64,000 bases of DNA from Algirhabdus cladophorae (GCF_044772865.1 NZ_CP173029.1:310001-374000), one strand, 5' to 3'; shown: positions 33,909 to 43,400, counted from the stretch's first letter. Notes: generated from the sequence alone by a model not told the origin. Program-made: numbers and translations.

Positions 33909-35992
33909 AGTCGTTCTCCTTCAAGGACCCACATTGTGTCGGGGAAATGCCATGGCAGGACCACGCCGTGGGTCATCAACCAAGCGCCGGACACCTCAAT
34001 GGGACCGTCTTTGAGCGCAGGGGTGCCGCGGGATAATGTTGCCGGTGCGCCGCTGATGCGGTTGGTGAGGGTAACGCGGTATTTTGCATTGGGCTCTAGC
34101 CGCGTCAGGCGCAATGGGCGCGGTGCGATTTGCGCGCTGGTTTCGGCCTTGCCTGCGAAAACGACAAAGCGGGTGCTGTCCTCGGACAGTTGTTGTTCGG
34201 CCAACACCGCAGGGTCGGGACTGTCGAGACGCAAGATATCAGCGCGCAGCATCCAGTCACGGTTGTACTTCCACCAGCTTGTGACTTCACGCAGAACGGC
34301 TGCTTCTTCATCGGTCAACTCGCGCGGATCCATCTCAAATCCCATGTGACGCTGCGCGGCGACCCATGCGCGGAAACTGATGTCATGGGTGCGGCCAGAG
34401 GTATGGCATTTGCGCGGCCCGACATGGCTGCCGGTGACGGTGGCAGGCAGGAACAAGGCAGCGTTGTGCTGGATTTTCAACCGCTCCAACGCGTCGTTGC
34501 TGTCGGACAACCAGACCCGCTGCGTGCGGCTCAGGATGCCAAAATCAATCCGCCCGCCGCCAGAGGCACAGCTTTCAATTTCCACTTGCGGGAAGTCGGC
34601 GCGCAGACGGTCAATAAGGGCATACGACCCCCGGGTTTGCGCCGCATCGGGGGCGGGCAGGACGCGGTTGTGATCCCATTTGATGTAATCGATTTCGTGA
34701 TCGCGCAGGATTGCAGCCATGCGGTCATAGATAAAGTCGCGCACCTCGGGCAGGGCCATGTTCATGGCTTTTTGCTGGCGGCCCAGTGTTTGATCCTCGG
34801 ACCCCAAGGCCCAATCGGGATGGGCGCGGTGAATGTCGCTGTCTGGGTTGATCATCTCGGGCTCGAACCAGATGCCAAAGCTCATGCCCAGCCCATGGAT
34901 GTGGTCGATCAGGGGGCCAAGCCCATCGGGATATTTGCGCGGGTCCACTTCCCAATCTGAAAGGCTGGTGGTGTCGTCGTCGCGTTGCCCGAACCAACCA
35001 TCGTCCAAGACAAAGCGTTCGGCACCCAGATCTGCGGCTTGGGCTGCAATATCCTTGAGGATCGGCAGTTTGTGATCGAAATAGACCGCTTCCCAACAGT
35101 TGTAATGCACGGGGCGCGGGCGATCGGGATTGGGCATTGTGACGATGCGGTCACGCAGATGCCGCTGGAAGGCCACGGCACACCCGTTCAGCCCGTCGGA
35201 AGAAAAGTTCAGGTAGAGTGGTGCTGTTTCAAACCGTGTGGCGGCATCGACTTCCATGCGCGCGGCGTGGCCCCATTGAACCTGTCGACGGCCATCGGGC
35301 AGTTCTTCGGCGATCATTTTGTGACCACCGGACCAACCATAATGAAAGCCGTAGACTTGCCCTTGGGTGTTGGTGGCCCCGCGACAGGGGATCAAAAGGC
35401 CGGGGAAGTGTTCGTGGCCTGTGCGGCCCGTGCGGTTCTCACGGTAGCGCATGCCTGCAGACCATGCGGTGCGGTTCATCTGAAATTCCCCACACCAGCG
35501 ACCTGCAAAATCGAGCATCTCATCGCTCAGTTGTGGGGCTGGCAAAACCGGTGCGGCCAACCAATGCAGATGGACAGGGCGGTCAGCCTCTAGGGCAGCT
35601 TGGGCTGTGATAATGCGCGTGTGCGGATCGGTTCTGAATGTGGCGATATAAGTCAGCGAAAGTTCGTGATCGCGGCAGGTCAGGGTAAGGCCGTCCGTTT
35701 CATCGACCTCTTCCAGACAGAACTTAGGCAGCACCGGTGTGCCGTCACTGTCGCGCAGGATCAGGCCGGGTTGACCGGGAAAGGTACGGCTGGCCTCGGG
35801 GCAGATGCTGAGGTCAGGATTTTCATCTAGCATGCCGCCTGTGACGTCGATCATGTGTGCTGCATAAAGGGTCTGTAGATCTTCGTCATCGGGCAAGGGG
35901 GCGCCCCAATAGACCACCTCGGGAAGTCGTGCGTTCTTGCACGCCAAAACAAGGGTCTGGCGACCATCATCCAGCCGGAACGTTTGTGTCAT
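33905..35992 (-). CDS. Alpha-galactosidase, GH36
   Basis: A 695-residue cytoplasmic GH36 enzyme for raffinose/melibiose-type sugars. N-terminal beta-supersandwich, then the barrel (PRPVHYNCWEAVYFDH; FVLDDGWFGQRDDD; GIWFEPEMINPDSD) with nucleophile Asp440 in YIKWDHNR and the acid/base Asp in VWLSDSNDALER (497/500). IESCASGGGRIDFG is a further signature. Overlaps the permease stop by 4 nt. Confidence 0.95.
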   Translation of the reverse strand: MTQTFRLDDGRQTLVLACKNARLPEVVYWGAPLPDDEDLQTLYAAHMIDVTGGMLDENPDLSICPEASRTFPGQPGLILRDSDGTPVLPKFCLEEVDETDGLTLTCRDHELSLTYIATFRTDPHTRIITAQAALEADRPVHLHWLAAPVLPAPQLSDEMLDFAGRWCGEFQMNRTAWSAGMRYRENRTGRTGHEHFPGLLIPCRGATNTQGQVYGFHYGWSGGHKMIAEELPDGRRQVQWGHAARMEVDAATRFETAPLYLNFSSDGLNGCAVAFQRHLRDRIVTMPNPDRPRPVHYNCWEAVYFDHKLPILKDIAAQAADLGAERFVLDDGWFGQRDDDTTSLSDWEVDPRKYPDGLGPLIDHIHGLGMSFGIWFEPEMINPDSDIHRAHPDWALGSEDQTLGRQQKAMNMALPEVRDFIYDRMAAILRDHEIDYIKWDHNRVLPAPDAAQTRGSYALIDRLRADFPQVEIESCASGGGRIDFGILSRTQRVWLSDSNDALERLKIQHNAALFLPATVTGSHVGPRKCHTSGRTHDISFRAWVAAQRHMGFEMDPRELTDEEAAVLREVTSWWKYNRDWMLRADILRLDSPDPAVLAEQQLSEDSTRFVVFAGKAETSAQIAPRPLRLTRLEPNAKYRVTLTNRISGAPATLSRGTPALKDGPIEVSGAWLMTHGVVLPWHFPDTMWVLEGERL

Positions 35993-36837
35993 TTTACGGC
36001 ACCCAAAGTGAGGCCTGCGATAAAGTGCTTTTGCATTGCAAAGAACATGATGACGGGGGGCAAGGCGGCCACGATGCTGCCCGCGCTCATCAGGTGATAT
36101 TGCGCCACAAATTGCGAGTTAAAGCTGGTGATGCCAGCGGTTACTGGTTGTGCGCCGGGGCCTTGGGTCAGCACCACGGCCCAGAAATAATCGTTCCAGA
36201 TGAAGGTAAAGATCAGAACGGCTAATGCGGCCAGTGCAGGCTTCATTAATGGCATGACGACGAACCAAAAGATGCGCCACTCTGCGATGCCTTCGACACG
36301 CGCGGCCTCGACCAGCTCGAAGGGAAGTGCGCGGATAAAGTTGCGCATAAAGAGCGTGCAAAAGCCTGTTTGGAAAGCGATGTGGAACAGGATGAGTCCC
36401 AGTTTCGTGTCGTATAGGCCCAGTGTCAGGGTCAGATCGCGCACAGGCACCATAAGGATTTGGAATGGCACGAAGTTTCCTGCAATGAACATGAAGAAGA
36501 TCAGCAGGTTGCCCCGAAAGCGGTAGATGCCAAGGGCAAAGCCGGTCATGCACGACAAGGCCACAGCGCCGATGACCGTCGGCACGGTGATCAGGACCGA
36601 GTTCATCATGTATCTGGGCATATCGCTTTCAAAGAAGACTTTGCCGTAGTTGGTGAAGCCCTCAAAAGTCGAGGGCATGCCCCAATAGTTGCCGTTCGAG
36701 AAGTCGGCCAGTGGTTTGATCGAGAACATCGCCACGGCGATCAGGGGGAGCAGCCAGATGATCAGCACGATAGGCAGGAGGGTTTGGTATCCGATTTGGA
36801 CGCCGCGGGACGATTTTTCTATTGGTTTGGGAAACAT
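35989..36837 (-). CDS. ABC sugar permease, MalG type
   Basis: A 282-residue CUT1 permease with six helices; the EAA loop contacting the ATPase reads ELVEAARVEGIAEWRIFWFVVMPLMKPAL. Start 36837 (MFPKPIEKS) overlaps the MalF-type permease stop by 1 nt (TGATG). Forms the channel with the next protein and uses the ATPase encoded divergently at 40099. Confidence 0.92.
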   Translation of the reverse strand: MFPKPIEKSSRGVQIGYQTLLPIVLIIWLLPLIAVAMFSIKPLADFSNGNYWGMPSTFEGFTNYGKVFFESDMPRYMMNSVLITVPTVIGAVALSCMTGFALGIYRFRGNLLIFFMFIAGNFVPFQILMVPVRDLTLTLGLYDTKLGLILFHIAFQTGFCTLFMRNFIRALPFELVEAARVEGIAEWRIFWFVVMPLMKPALAALAVLIFTFIWNDYFWAVVLTQGPGAQPVTAGITSFNSQFVAQYHLMSAGSIVAALPPVIMFFAMQKHFIAGLTLGAVK

Positions 36838-37760
36838 CAGCGGCCTCCTTTCTCGTCTTGGTACATCGACCACAGGAAGTAGCAGATGAAACCAAGCATA
36901 ATGAAGAACAAGACCACGGCGATGGCGGCGCCATAGCCCATGCGGAAGCCGAATTCAGAAAGGGATTCCTCGAACATGTAAAACGACAAGACGCGGGTCG
37001 AGCCGAATGGCCCGCCATTGGTCATCACGCTGATCAGGTCGAACGAGCGCAGCGCACCGATGATGGTCACCACAAAGGCGATGAATGTGGCGGGTTTTAA
37101 CTGTGGCAGGATCACGTGCCACAGCATCCGCGTGCCTTTGGCACCGTCCAGTCGAGCGGCCTCGATTTGTTCTGGGTCCACGGCGTTGAGGCCGGTGAGG
37201 TAGAGGATCATACAATAGGCCGTCTGCGGCCAAAGGCCTGCGGCGATGATGCCGTAAGTGGCCAGCGATGGATCCCCAAGGATATTCACAGTGTCCATAC
37301 CAACAAAGGTCAAAATTGCGTTCAACAGGCCTTCGCGTGGCAGGTAGAACCACGAAAACACAAGGCCCACGACCACTTGGCTGATCACAAAGGGGAAGAA
37401 AAACAGCGACTTATACAGCCGGATGCCTGCCACTTTCTGGTTCAAAAATAGTGAGATGAACAAGCCGCCGGGGATTGCCAACAGGTAGAGGACCAGCCAT
37501 TTGATATTGTTCCAGAACGAAATCCCAAACTTGCGATCATTCGATAAAAGACGCTCGTAGTTGTCCGTGCCGACCCATGTTTTTTCACCCAAACCGTCCC
37601 ATTCATGGAAGCTGATCCAAAAGCTTTGGCCTATGGGAATAATCACATAAGCGGTGAAAAAGATCAGGGCAGGAATGAGGAAAAGCCACGGGGTGATGGC
37701 GATCTCGTTGCGCTTGTACCAACCGCGTGTGGGTTGTGCGTGTGGCGTCATGGATGGCAT
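36837..37760 (-). CDS. ABC sugar permease, MalF type
   Basis: A 307-residue CUT1 permease; N-terminal helix ITPWLFLIPALIFFTAYVI, EAA loop PEQIEAARLDGAKGTRMLWHVILPQLKPA. Start 37760 is favoured by AAAGG 8 nt upstream; a further Met at 37751 is possible. Partner of the MalG-type permease. Confidence 0.9.
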   Translation of the reverse strand: MPSMTPHAQPTRGWYKRNEIAITPWLFLIPALIFFTAYVIIPIGQSFWISFHEWDGLGEKTWVGTDNYERLLSNDRKFGISFWNNIKWLVLYLLAIPGGLFISLFLNQKVAGIRLYKSLFFFPFVISQVVVGLVFSWFYLPREGLLNAILTFVGMDTVNILGDPSLATYGIIAAGLWPQTAYCMILYLTGLNAVDPEQIEAARLDGAKGTRMLWHVILPQLKPATFIAFVVTIIGALRSFDLISVMTNGGPFGSTRVLSFYMFEESLSEFGFRMGYGAAIAVVLFFIMLGFICYFLWSMYQDEKGGR

Positions 37761-37824
37761 GGCTGTGCCTTTCGTTACGGTCAACACATTCGAAAACCAA
37801 TTCAGACGGCTTGCGGATGGGTTG

Positions 37825-37854
37825 AAAAGGGGCAGACCACAGATGGCCCGCCCC
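37825..37854 (-). terminator. Hairpin after the galactoside-binding-protein gene
   Basis: Arms GGGGCAGACCA (37829-37839) and TGGCCCGCCCC (37844-37854); on the minus strand the stem (with wobbles) is followed by TTTTC. It lies 13 bp after the binding-protein stop and before the permeases, so it likely protects or attenuates so that binding protein is made in excess. Confidence 0.75.
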
Positions 37855-37866
37855 GATCATCAGGTC

Positions 37867-39132
37867 TTATTTGTAGACGCGGCTACGGACGTCTTCGAGG
37901 CGTGCAAGGATGTCATCCAGGTTGTCTGGGAACACCATGAATTCTTGCAAGCCTTCCATGCCGGCGGATGCCATTTCAGCAGGGAAGTCGCGGTCAAAGA
38001 ACTGTGCAACGCCGCCAGTGGCATTGTTTGACAGCATGTCAAAGCCCTGCTCGAGGAACTCGTCTGCATCAACAGAAGAGGCTGCGTTCACAGGCAATTG
38101 CCCCAGTTTGTCGCCACCGTTGATGTCCGACTGGACCTCTGCGGATGTGACGAACTGCAAGAACGCGCGCGCATTGTCTTTGTTCGAGGCGTTCGCAGGG
38201 ATGTGGAATGTATCTGTCGGGGCGTCTTCACCCATTGGAACATCCGCGATCTTCGGGAACTGGTAGAAATCGATTTGATCATCGGTCAGGCCTGCGTCAC
38301 GCAAGTGAGGCACCGCAAAGTTACCGATCAAATAGGCAGCGGCGTCGCCGTCTGTCATGAACTTCAACGCTTCCTGCCAGCTGTAGGATTGGTGATCAGG
38401 GATATATCCGCCCATGTCGATGATCTTGCGCCAATTGGCGAAAGTTTCACGAACGCGTTCGTCTGTCCAAGCCACTTCACCACGGGCCAACTGCATGTGG
38501 AAGTCAAAGCCGTTTGTGCGCATGTTCAGGTAGTCAAACCAACCGCCAGCAGTCCACAGGAACTTGGTGCCGATGGCGTAGCAGGATTTACCGGACGCTA
38601 CGATTTTTTCGCAGTTTGCCAGCTCTTCGTCGAAAGTCGTTGGCTCAACCAAGCCCAGCTCGTTGAAGATGTCTTCGCGGTAGTAGATGCCCCATTGGTA
38701 GTATGTGTATGGTACACCCCACTGTTTGCCGTCCAAAGTCATCGCACCTTTGACAGCGTCCAAACCGGGCAGGTCGCCATTTTCGTACATGTCAGAGATG
38801 TCTTCGAACAGACCAGCGGATACGTATGGGCCCATGCGGTTGGCGGCATACCAGTTCACAACGTCTGGGGCGTTGGCGGTCAGCGCGTTGCGGATCTGTG
38901 TTTTCCAAGCTTCGCGGTCAACGATGGTCAATTCGATGTTCAGGTCCGGGTGCATTTCACCGAACTGCGCCACAAGGCCTTCCATCACTGCGCGCGGAGC
39001 AGGGTTGGACATGTCGGACGAAATTTTCAGATCGCCTGTTAATGGTGTTGCGTGGCTACCGGCAATTGCGCCGCCTGCCAGTACGGCAGTCGTCGCCAAC
39101 GCCGCGATGGACGTTTTTAGAATGGAATGCAT
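37867..39132 (-). CDS. Periplasmic sugar-binding protein (galactoside ABC transporter)
   Basis: A 421-residue extracellular solute-binding protein, family 1. Signal peptide MHSILKTSIAALATTAVLAG, cleavage near AIAGS (about 25). Mature domain has GDLKISSDMSNPAPRAVMEG and WNKQ-like central region QWGVPYTYYQWGIYYRED typical of CUT1 binders. AGGGAGG precedes the ATG. First gene of the operon; alpha- and/or beta-galactosides are the inferred ligand from downstream hydrolases. Confidence 0.92.
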   Translation of the reverse strand: MHSILKTSIAALATTAVLAGGAIAGSHATPLTGDLKISSDMSNPAPRAVMEGLVAQFGEMHPDLNIELTIVDREAWKTQIRNALTANAPDVVNWYAANRMGPYVSAGLFEDISDMYENGDLPGLDAVKGAMTLDGKQWGVPYTYYQWGIYYREDIFNELGLVEPTTFDEELANCEKIVASGKSCYAIGTKFLWTAGGWFDYLNMRTNGFDFHMQLARGEVAWTDERVRETFANWRKIIDMGGYIPDHQSYSWQEALKFMTDGDAAAYLIGNFAVPHLRDAGLTDDQIDFYQFPKIADVPMGEDAPTDTFHIPANASNKDNARAFLQFVTSAEVQSDINGGDKLGQLPVNAASSVDADEFLEQGFDMLSNNATGGVAQFFDRDFPAEMASAGMEGLQEFMVFPDNLDDILARLEDVRSRVYK

Positions 39133-39170
39133 GGTTTCCTCCCTGGATGCTTCCCTAAATATGTCGTATC

Positions 39171-39202
39171 TGGTTCCAAATAGTGAAACTTGGTTTTAGA
39201 TA
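39171..39202. promoter_or_regulatory. Direct repeat in the galactoside divergent promoter
   Basis: TGGTTCCAAATA (39171-39182) and TGGTTTTAGATA (39191-39202) share 9 of 12 bases and repeat at 20 bp, about two helical turns, in the 162 bp between the binding-protein and IclR genes. Candidate site for the IclR regulator. Confidence 0.45.
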
Positions 39203-39294
39203 TTGAAAACTTAACCGCGACTCGCCTATGGTTGTCAACAGGTCATCGTTGCAGCGCAGGGAGATTCTGCGACGCGGGCCTTGGGAGGAAGACA

Positions 39295-40089
39295 ATGGCG
39301 GGACCTACGGGTGACGGCACAGTAGGCAAAGCACTAGAAGTGCTGGATCAGGTGGCAAGCTTTGGCCGCCCTGTCCGGTTTGCTGAATTGCTGGAGGCCT
39401 CGCCCTTTCCCAAAGCCACGCTTTATCGGTTCCTGCAAACTCTGACCAATCAAGGCATGCTCAGCTTTGACACAGATCGCAACAGCTATTCACTGGGCGT
39501 GCGTTTGGTGCGTCTTGCACATACGGCGTGGCAGACATCTTCGCTGGCCCCCATTGCGCGGCCACATCTTGATGCGCTCAGCGCCTCGGTGGGCGAGACT
39601 GTGCATCTGGCCCAGTTGGATCATGCGCAGGTCTTGTACGTAGACAAGCGCAACGCCGCCAATCCGGTCGAAATGTATTCCCAAGCGGGCAAGGTTGGTC
39701 CAGCCTATTGCACAGGTGTTGGTAAGGCCATGCTGGCCTTTTTGGACCAAGAGATGCTTGAACCAATCCTGCAACAGCAGTCGTTTCACCGCTTTACACA
39801 GACCACTCTGGGCAGCGTGTCTGAGATGCGTGCTGAGTTGGAGGAAATTAAGGAACACGGCTACGGCTTTGACCGCGAAGAGCACGAACCGGGTATCATC
39901 TGTGTGGCCTTGCCCATCTTGACCACGCGGGGCCGTGTGTTGGGGGCGCTCTCTGTGACCAGCACAACCACCCGAACCAATTTGGCGGCTTTGGAACAAT
40001 TGGTTCCGGAAATCCGTCAAGCCGCCACCAAAATTGCAGAAGCTGCCCAGGATTGGCGCTTTCCCGATCAACATCGAACGACCGCTTAG
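39295..40089 (+). CDS. IclR-family regulator of the galactoside locus
   Basis: A 264-residue IclR protein. Winged helix KALEVLDQVASFGRPVRFAELLEASPFPKATLYRFLQTL (about 12-50); C-terminal GAF-like effector domain with CTGVGKAMLAFL and FDREEHEPGIICVALPI. Start 39295 has GGGAGGAA upstream. Diverges from the galactoside operon and is followed 9 bp later by the ATPase gene, so it is the obvious local regulator. Confidence 0.92.
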   Translation: MAGPTGDGTVGKALEVLDQVASFGRPVRFAELLEASPFPKATLYRFLQTLTNQGMLSFDTDRNSYSLGVRLVRLAHTAWQTSSLAPIARPHLDALSASVGETVHLAQLDHAQVLYVDKRNAANPVEMYSQAGKVGPAYCTGVGKAMLAFLDQEMLEPILQQQSFHRFTQTTLGSVSEMRAELEEIKEHGYGFDREEHEPGIICVALPILTTRGRVLGALSVTSTTTRTNLAALEQLVPEIRQAATKIAEAAQDWRFPDQHRTTA

Positions 40090-40098
40090 GAGACATCC

Positions 40099-41157
40099 AT
40101 GTCAGAAGTCATTTTGAAGAATGCTATCAAACGCTACGGCGACGTGCAGGTGATCCATGGCATTGATCTGGAAATCGCAGAGGGCGAGTTTTGTGTGTTT
40201 GTCGGCCCATCAGGTTGTGGCAAGTCCACGCTGTTGCGCATGGTGGCGGGCCTTGAGGAAACCACCGAAGGCAAAATCCATATCGGTCCACGTGATGTGA
40301 CCGACATGGACCCGTCCGAGCGCGGGGTCGCCATGGTGTTCCAGACCTATGCTTTGTATCCGCACATGACCGTTGAGGAAAACATGGGCTTTGGCTTGAA
40401 GATGAACGGTGTGCCCAAGGCCGAGATCGCCAAGAAGGTCAAAGGTGCCAGCGATGTTTTGAAGCTTGATCAGTACCTCAAACGCAAACCCAAGGCCCTG
40501 TCCGGTGGTCAGCGTCAGCGTGTGGCCATTGGCCGTGCGATTGTTCGAGGCCCCGAAGTGTTCCTGTTTGACGAGCCTTTGTCGAACTTGGATGCTGAAT
40601 TGCGGGTCGAGATGCGGGTCGAGATCGCGCGCTTGCACCAAGAACTGGGTGCTACGATGATTTATGTGACCCACGATCAGGTTGAGGCCATGACGCTTGC
40701 CGACAAGATCGTAGTGTTGCGCGCTGGTATCATCGAGCAAGTCGGCGCACCGATGCAGCTATATCGTGATCCCGACAACAAGTTTGTGGCGGGTTTCATC
40801 GGCTCGCCGGCGATGAATTTCGTTAAGGGGGTCGTTGAGGGCGGTGAAGTGGCTGTTGCCGGTTTGGGCGCGTCCTACCCACTAAAGGTCCAGACACCTG
40901 CGGATGGCACGGCAGTCGAGATGGGCGTGCGCCCAGAGCACCTCACGCTGGTGCGGGGCGGTGGTGATCTGACCGTGGATCTGACCGAGGCGCTGGGCGG
41001 GGTATCCTATGCGTATCTGTCGACACCCACCGGAGAGCGGATCATTGTGGAAGAACGCGGCGACGATCGTGTCGAAGAGGGCGATAAGGTTAGCCTTTCT
41101 TTCGACATCGATCGTGCGATGCTTTTTGACGCCAAGACCGAAATGCGCATTCGTTAG
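40099..41157 (+). CDS. ABC sugar-transporter ATPase (UgpC/MsmK type)
   Basis: A 352-residue CUT1 ATPase: Walker A GPSGCGKSTLL, Q-loop MVFQTYALYPHMTV, signature LSGGQRQRVAIGRAI, Walker B VFLFDEPLSNLDAELR, H-loop THDQVEAMT, and the C-terminal OB-type TOBE regulatory domain. Encoded after the IclR gene and apart from its presumed partner permeases on the other strand; it may energise several sugar transporters. Stop overlaps the convergent SnoaL-like gene by 4 nt. Confidence 0.93.
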   Translation: MSEVILKNAIKRYGDVQVIHGIDLEIAEGEFCVFVGPSGCGKSTLLRMVAGLEETTEGKIHIGPRDVTDMDPSERGVAMVFQTYALYPHMTVEENMGFGLKMNGVPKAEIAKKVKGASDVLKLDQYLKRKPKALSGGQRQRVAIGRAIVRGPEVFLFDEPLSNLDAELRVEMRVEIARLHQELGATMIYVTHDQVEAMTLADKIVVLRAGIIEQVGAPMQLYRDPDNKFVAGFIGSPAMNFVKGVVEGGEVAVAGLGASYPLKVQTPADGTAVEMGVRPEHLTLVRGGGDLTVDLTEALGGVSYAYLSTPTGERIIVEERGDDRVEEGDKVSLSFDIDRAMLFDAKTEMRIR

Positions 41158-42128
41158 GGCAGGGGGATCTGGTTTGCCTCTGCGATCAGATCCCGACCCA
41201 TCTGTGCGAATAGATCCCCGTAGTCCAAAGTGACCCAGTTTTCGGCGATGCGCCCGTCGGCGACCCTGTAGAAATCCATCACGCGCAGGGTCAATGGCTG
41301 TCCAGTGGCTTTTTGGCCCAGATAATCGCCTTGGAAGGTCATGCTCATAGAGGGCCAACCCGAGACCGCTGCGTAATTGGCGTCTCCGATACGGCAGTAG
41401 TGGTTACCGCCTTTGCGATCAGGGAAAGCATGCAAAAACGGGGTTCTGTGGTCTTTGACAAAGCCCTCCCAGCGATAGTTTGACCCGACGCCTGCAGGCC
41501 CATACCACAACATATCATCAGCCCATGTGCCGTCTTCGCCAGTCTGGCCGGCGGATCCACCTGTTTTGGGATCATAGACGTGTAAATCCCCCAACATGCG
41601 CTGCACCACATCCAAACTTACCGCGCCATCATAGCCTGTGGGGCACAGCCCATCTTGAGTGGCGGGTGCCGGAAAGGCCAGTTCGGTGCCAAGGCTGGGC
41701 AGGGGCAAACGGCCTGATTGATACATCAGATCTGGCAGATCCAGAATGATCTTGGCCTCGGTAATCTGTCCGTTTTCGATACGGTAGAATTCACCGGACC
41801 GTAGAAATGCCAGTTTGTGTGATGGGTTTAACCCGAACAAAGGGGCATCGAAATTGCCCACATAATGCGTCACGCAGGCGCACCATTGGCCGCCCTGTTC
41901 GCGGATGTTGCTGCCGCCGATGAACAAAATATCGCGGCGATGGGCGTGGCTGAGCGCTCTGGCCAAAGGTTCGAGATATTCGGTCAAAACGGCCTCAGAC
42001 CCCAAAAGCTGGTTCACCGGCCATGAAATATCCCACACCGATTCCTTGGCGATGACGGCCTGAAATTTGCGCGGGTTTGTGAGTAAGTGTGCCAAATCCT
42101 CGCGCAAGGTGCTTCGAAAATCGTTCAT
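41154..42128 (-). CDS. Double SnoaL-like (NTF2-fold) protein A
   Basis: A 324-residue protein made of two SnoaL/ester-cyclase-like halves: the first (about 10-150) closes with EFYRIENGQITEAKIILDLPDLMYQSG, the second (about 165-324) with DFYRVADGRIAENWVTLDYGDLFAQMG, the usual terminal strand pattern. No signal peptide. Similar proteins are annotated as nuclear-transport-factor-2-like; the substrate is unknown. It diverges from the second ABC operon across a region holding a LacI-type operator and has a paralogue-like partner at 47650-48627. Confidence 0.7.
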   Translation of the reverse strand: MNDFRSTLREDLAHLLTNPRKFQAVIAKESVWDISWPVNQLLGSEAVLTEYLEPLARALSHAHRRDILFIGGSNIREQGGQWCACVTHYVGNFDAPLFGLNPSHKLAFLRSGEFYRIENGQITEAKIILDLPDLMYQSGRLPLPSLGTELAFPAPATQDGLCPTGYDGAVSLDVVQRMLGDLHVYDPKTGGSAGQTGEDGTWADDMLWYGPAGVGSNYRWEGFVKDHRTPFLHAFPDRKGGNHYCRIGDANYAAVSGWPSMSMTFQGDYLGQKATGQPLTLRVMDFYRVADGRIAENWVTLDYGDLFAQMGRDLIAEANQIPLP

Positions 42129-42202
42129 TTTATTGACCTTTTCCTATTTCTTTCGCCGCATGTCAGAAAATACTTGGCAAATCAGATGGCTCTTCGTAGC
42201 CT

Positions 42203-42222
42203 TTTTGCAAACGTGTGCAAAA
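42203..42222. promoter_or_regulatory. LacI-type operator before the second ABC operon
   Basis: TTTTGCAAACGTGTGCAAAA is a 20-bp dyad with 9 of 10 pairs matched and a central CG, as is usual for LacI-family operators. It lies 34 bp before the TTG start of the ABC ATPase and between that gene and the SnoaL-like gene. The likely binder is the LacI regulator at the end of the operon. Confidence 0.75.
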
Positions 42223-42256
42223 TAATTTCGCGCACAGGATCCAGGGAGGTTCTGAT

Positions 42257-43306
42257 TTGGCTGAAATACAGCTGCGCAACGTGTCAAAGCGTTGGGGCTC
42301 GTTCGTTGGGGTGCAAAACTTTGACCTCACAATTGCAGATCAAGAGTTTCTGGTTTTGTTAGGCCCGTCCGGCTGCGGCAAGACCACGACCATGCGGATG
42401 ATCGCCGGATTGGAAGACGTCACAGACGGCGAAATTATCGTTGATGGCACAGTGGTCAACGATCTTGAACCCAAAGACCGCGACATCAGCATGGTGTTTC
42501 AATCCTACGGTTTGTACCCAAATATGAATGTGTACGACAACATCCGCTTTCCTTTGAAAGTGCGCAAAGTCGATCCTGCGACCCACAACGAACGGGTTAT
42601 GCGGGCGGCTGAAATGGTTGAGCTGACCGAATTTTTGCACCGCAAACCGGCTGAGTTGTCTGGTGGCCAACGCCAACGTGTGGCATTGGCGCGTGCGATT
42701 GTGCGCGAACCCAATGTGTTTTTGATGGATGAACCGCTGTCGAATTTGGACGCCAAATTGCGTGTCAGTACCCGTGCCCAGATCAAGAACCTGAGCCACA
42801 CTTTGAAGGTGACCACGATTTACGTGACACACGATCAGATCGAAGCGATGACGCTGGCGGACCGGGTTGTGATCATGGAAAAAGGCGTGGTCCAACAGGT
42901 CGGAACCCCGGTTGATATCTACGACAAGCCTGCCAACACCTTTGTGGCCAGCTTTATTGGCTCGCCCGCAATGAACCTTATCGATGGTGAGTTGAGCGGC
43001 GGAGTGTTTCGTGCCGACAATATCGAGGTGTCTGGACTGAAGGGGCCTGATGGCAAGATCACCCTTGGATACCGTGCCGAAGACGCGCGTGTTGTGCCTG
43101 AGGCGGCACAGATTAACGCGCCCGCCTACACCATGGAATTGCTGGGCGATTCCACCATGGTCACCGTTCGGGCAGGAGGGGCTTTGGTCAGTGTAAAAGC
43201 CGACAAAGACTACCGTGCCGAAATTGGGGATGCTGTGTGCATCGAGATCCCATCTGAAATTTGCCATTTGTTTGATCCAAGCACAGGCAAACGATTGGAG
43301 GGCTAA
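42257..43306 (+). CDS. ABC transporter ATPase, sugar type (second operon)
   Basis: A 349-residue CUT1-type ATPase: Walker A GPSGCGKTTTM, Q-loop MVFQSYGLYPNMNV, signature LSGGQRQRVALARAI, Walker B VFLMDEPLSNLDAKLR, H-loop THDQIEAMT, C-terminal TOBE domain. The start is read as TTG at 42257 (LAEIQLRNVSKRW) because GGGAGG lies 7 nt upstream and no ATG fits. First gene of the operon, unlike the first sugar locus where the ATPase is separate. Confidence 0.9.
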   Translation: MAEIQLRNVSKRWGSFVGVQNFDLTIADQEFLVLLGPSGCGKTTTMRMIAGLEDVTDGEIIVDGTVVNDLEPKDRDISMVFQSYGLYPNMNVYDNIRFPLKVRKVDPATHNERVMRAAEMVELTEFLHRKPAELSGGQRQRVALARAIVREPNVFLMDEPLSNLDAKLRVSTRAQIKNLSHTLKVTTIYVTHDQIEAMTLADRVVIMEKGVVQQVGTPVDIYDKPANTFVASFIGSPAMNLIDGELSGGVFRADNIEVSGLKGPDGKITLGYRAEDARVVPEAAQINAPAYTMELLGDSTMVTVRAGGALVSVKADKDYRAEIGDAVCIEIPSEICHLFDPSTGKRLEG

Positions 43307-43400
43307 GCCCCCCAATTTGTCCTCACCTCTATCGGGTGGGGCATCACCGGATGTGGACTTGCAAGACACATCCATAAAAACAAGAAACAGGGAGTCGAAA

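Noticed and set aside
33905..35992. A possible second sugar-locus gene on the plus strand at 34130-34960 and 34985-35593
   Set aside because: Both frames are antisense to the alpha-galactosidase, whose motifs are intact.
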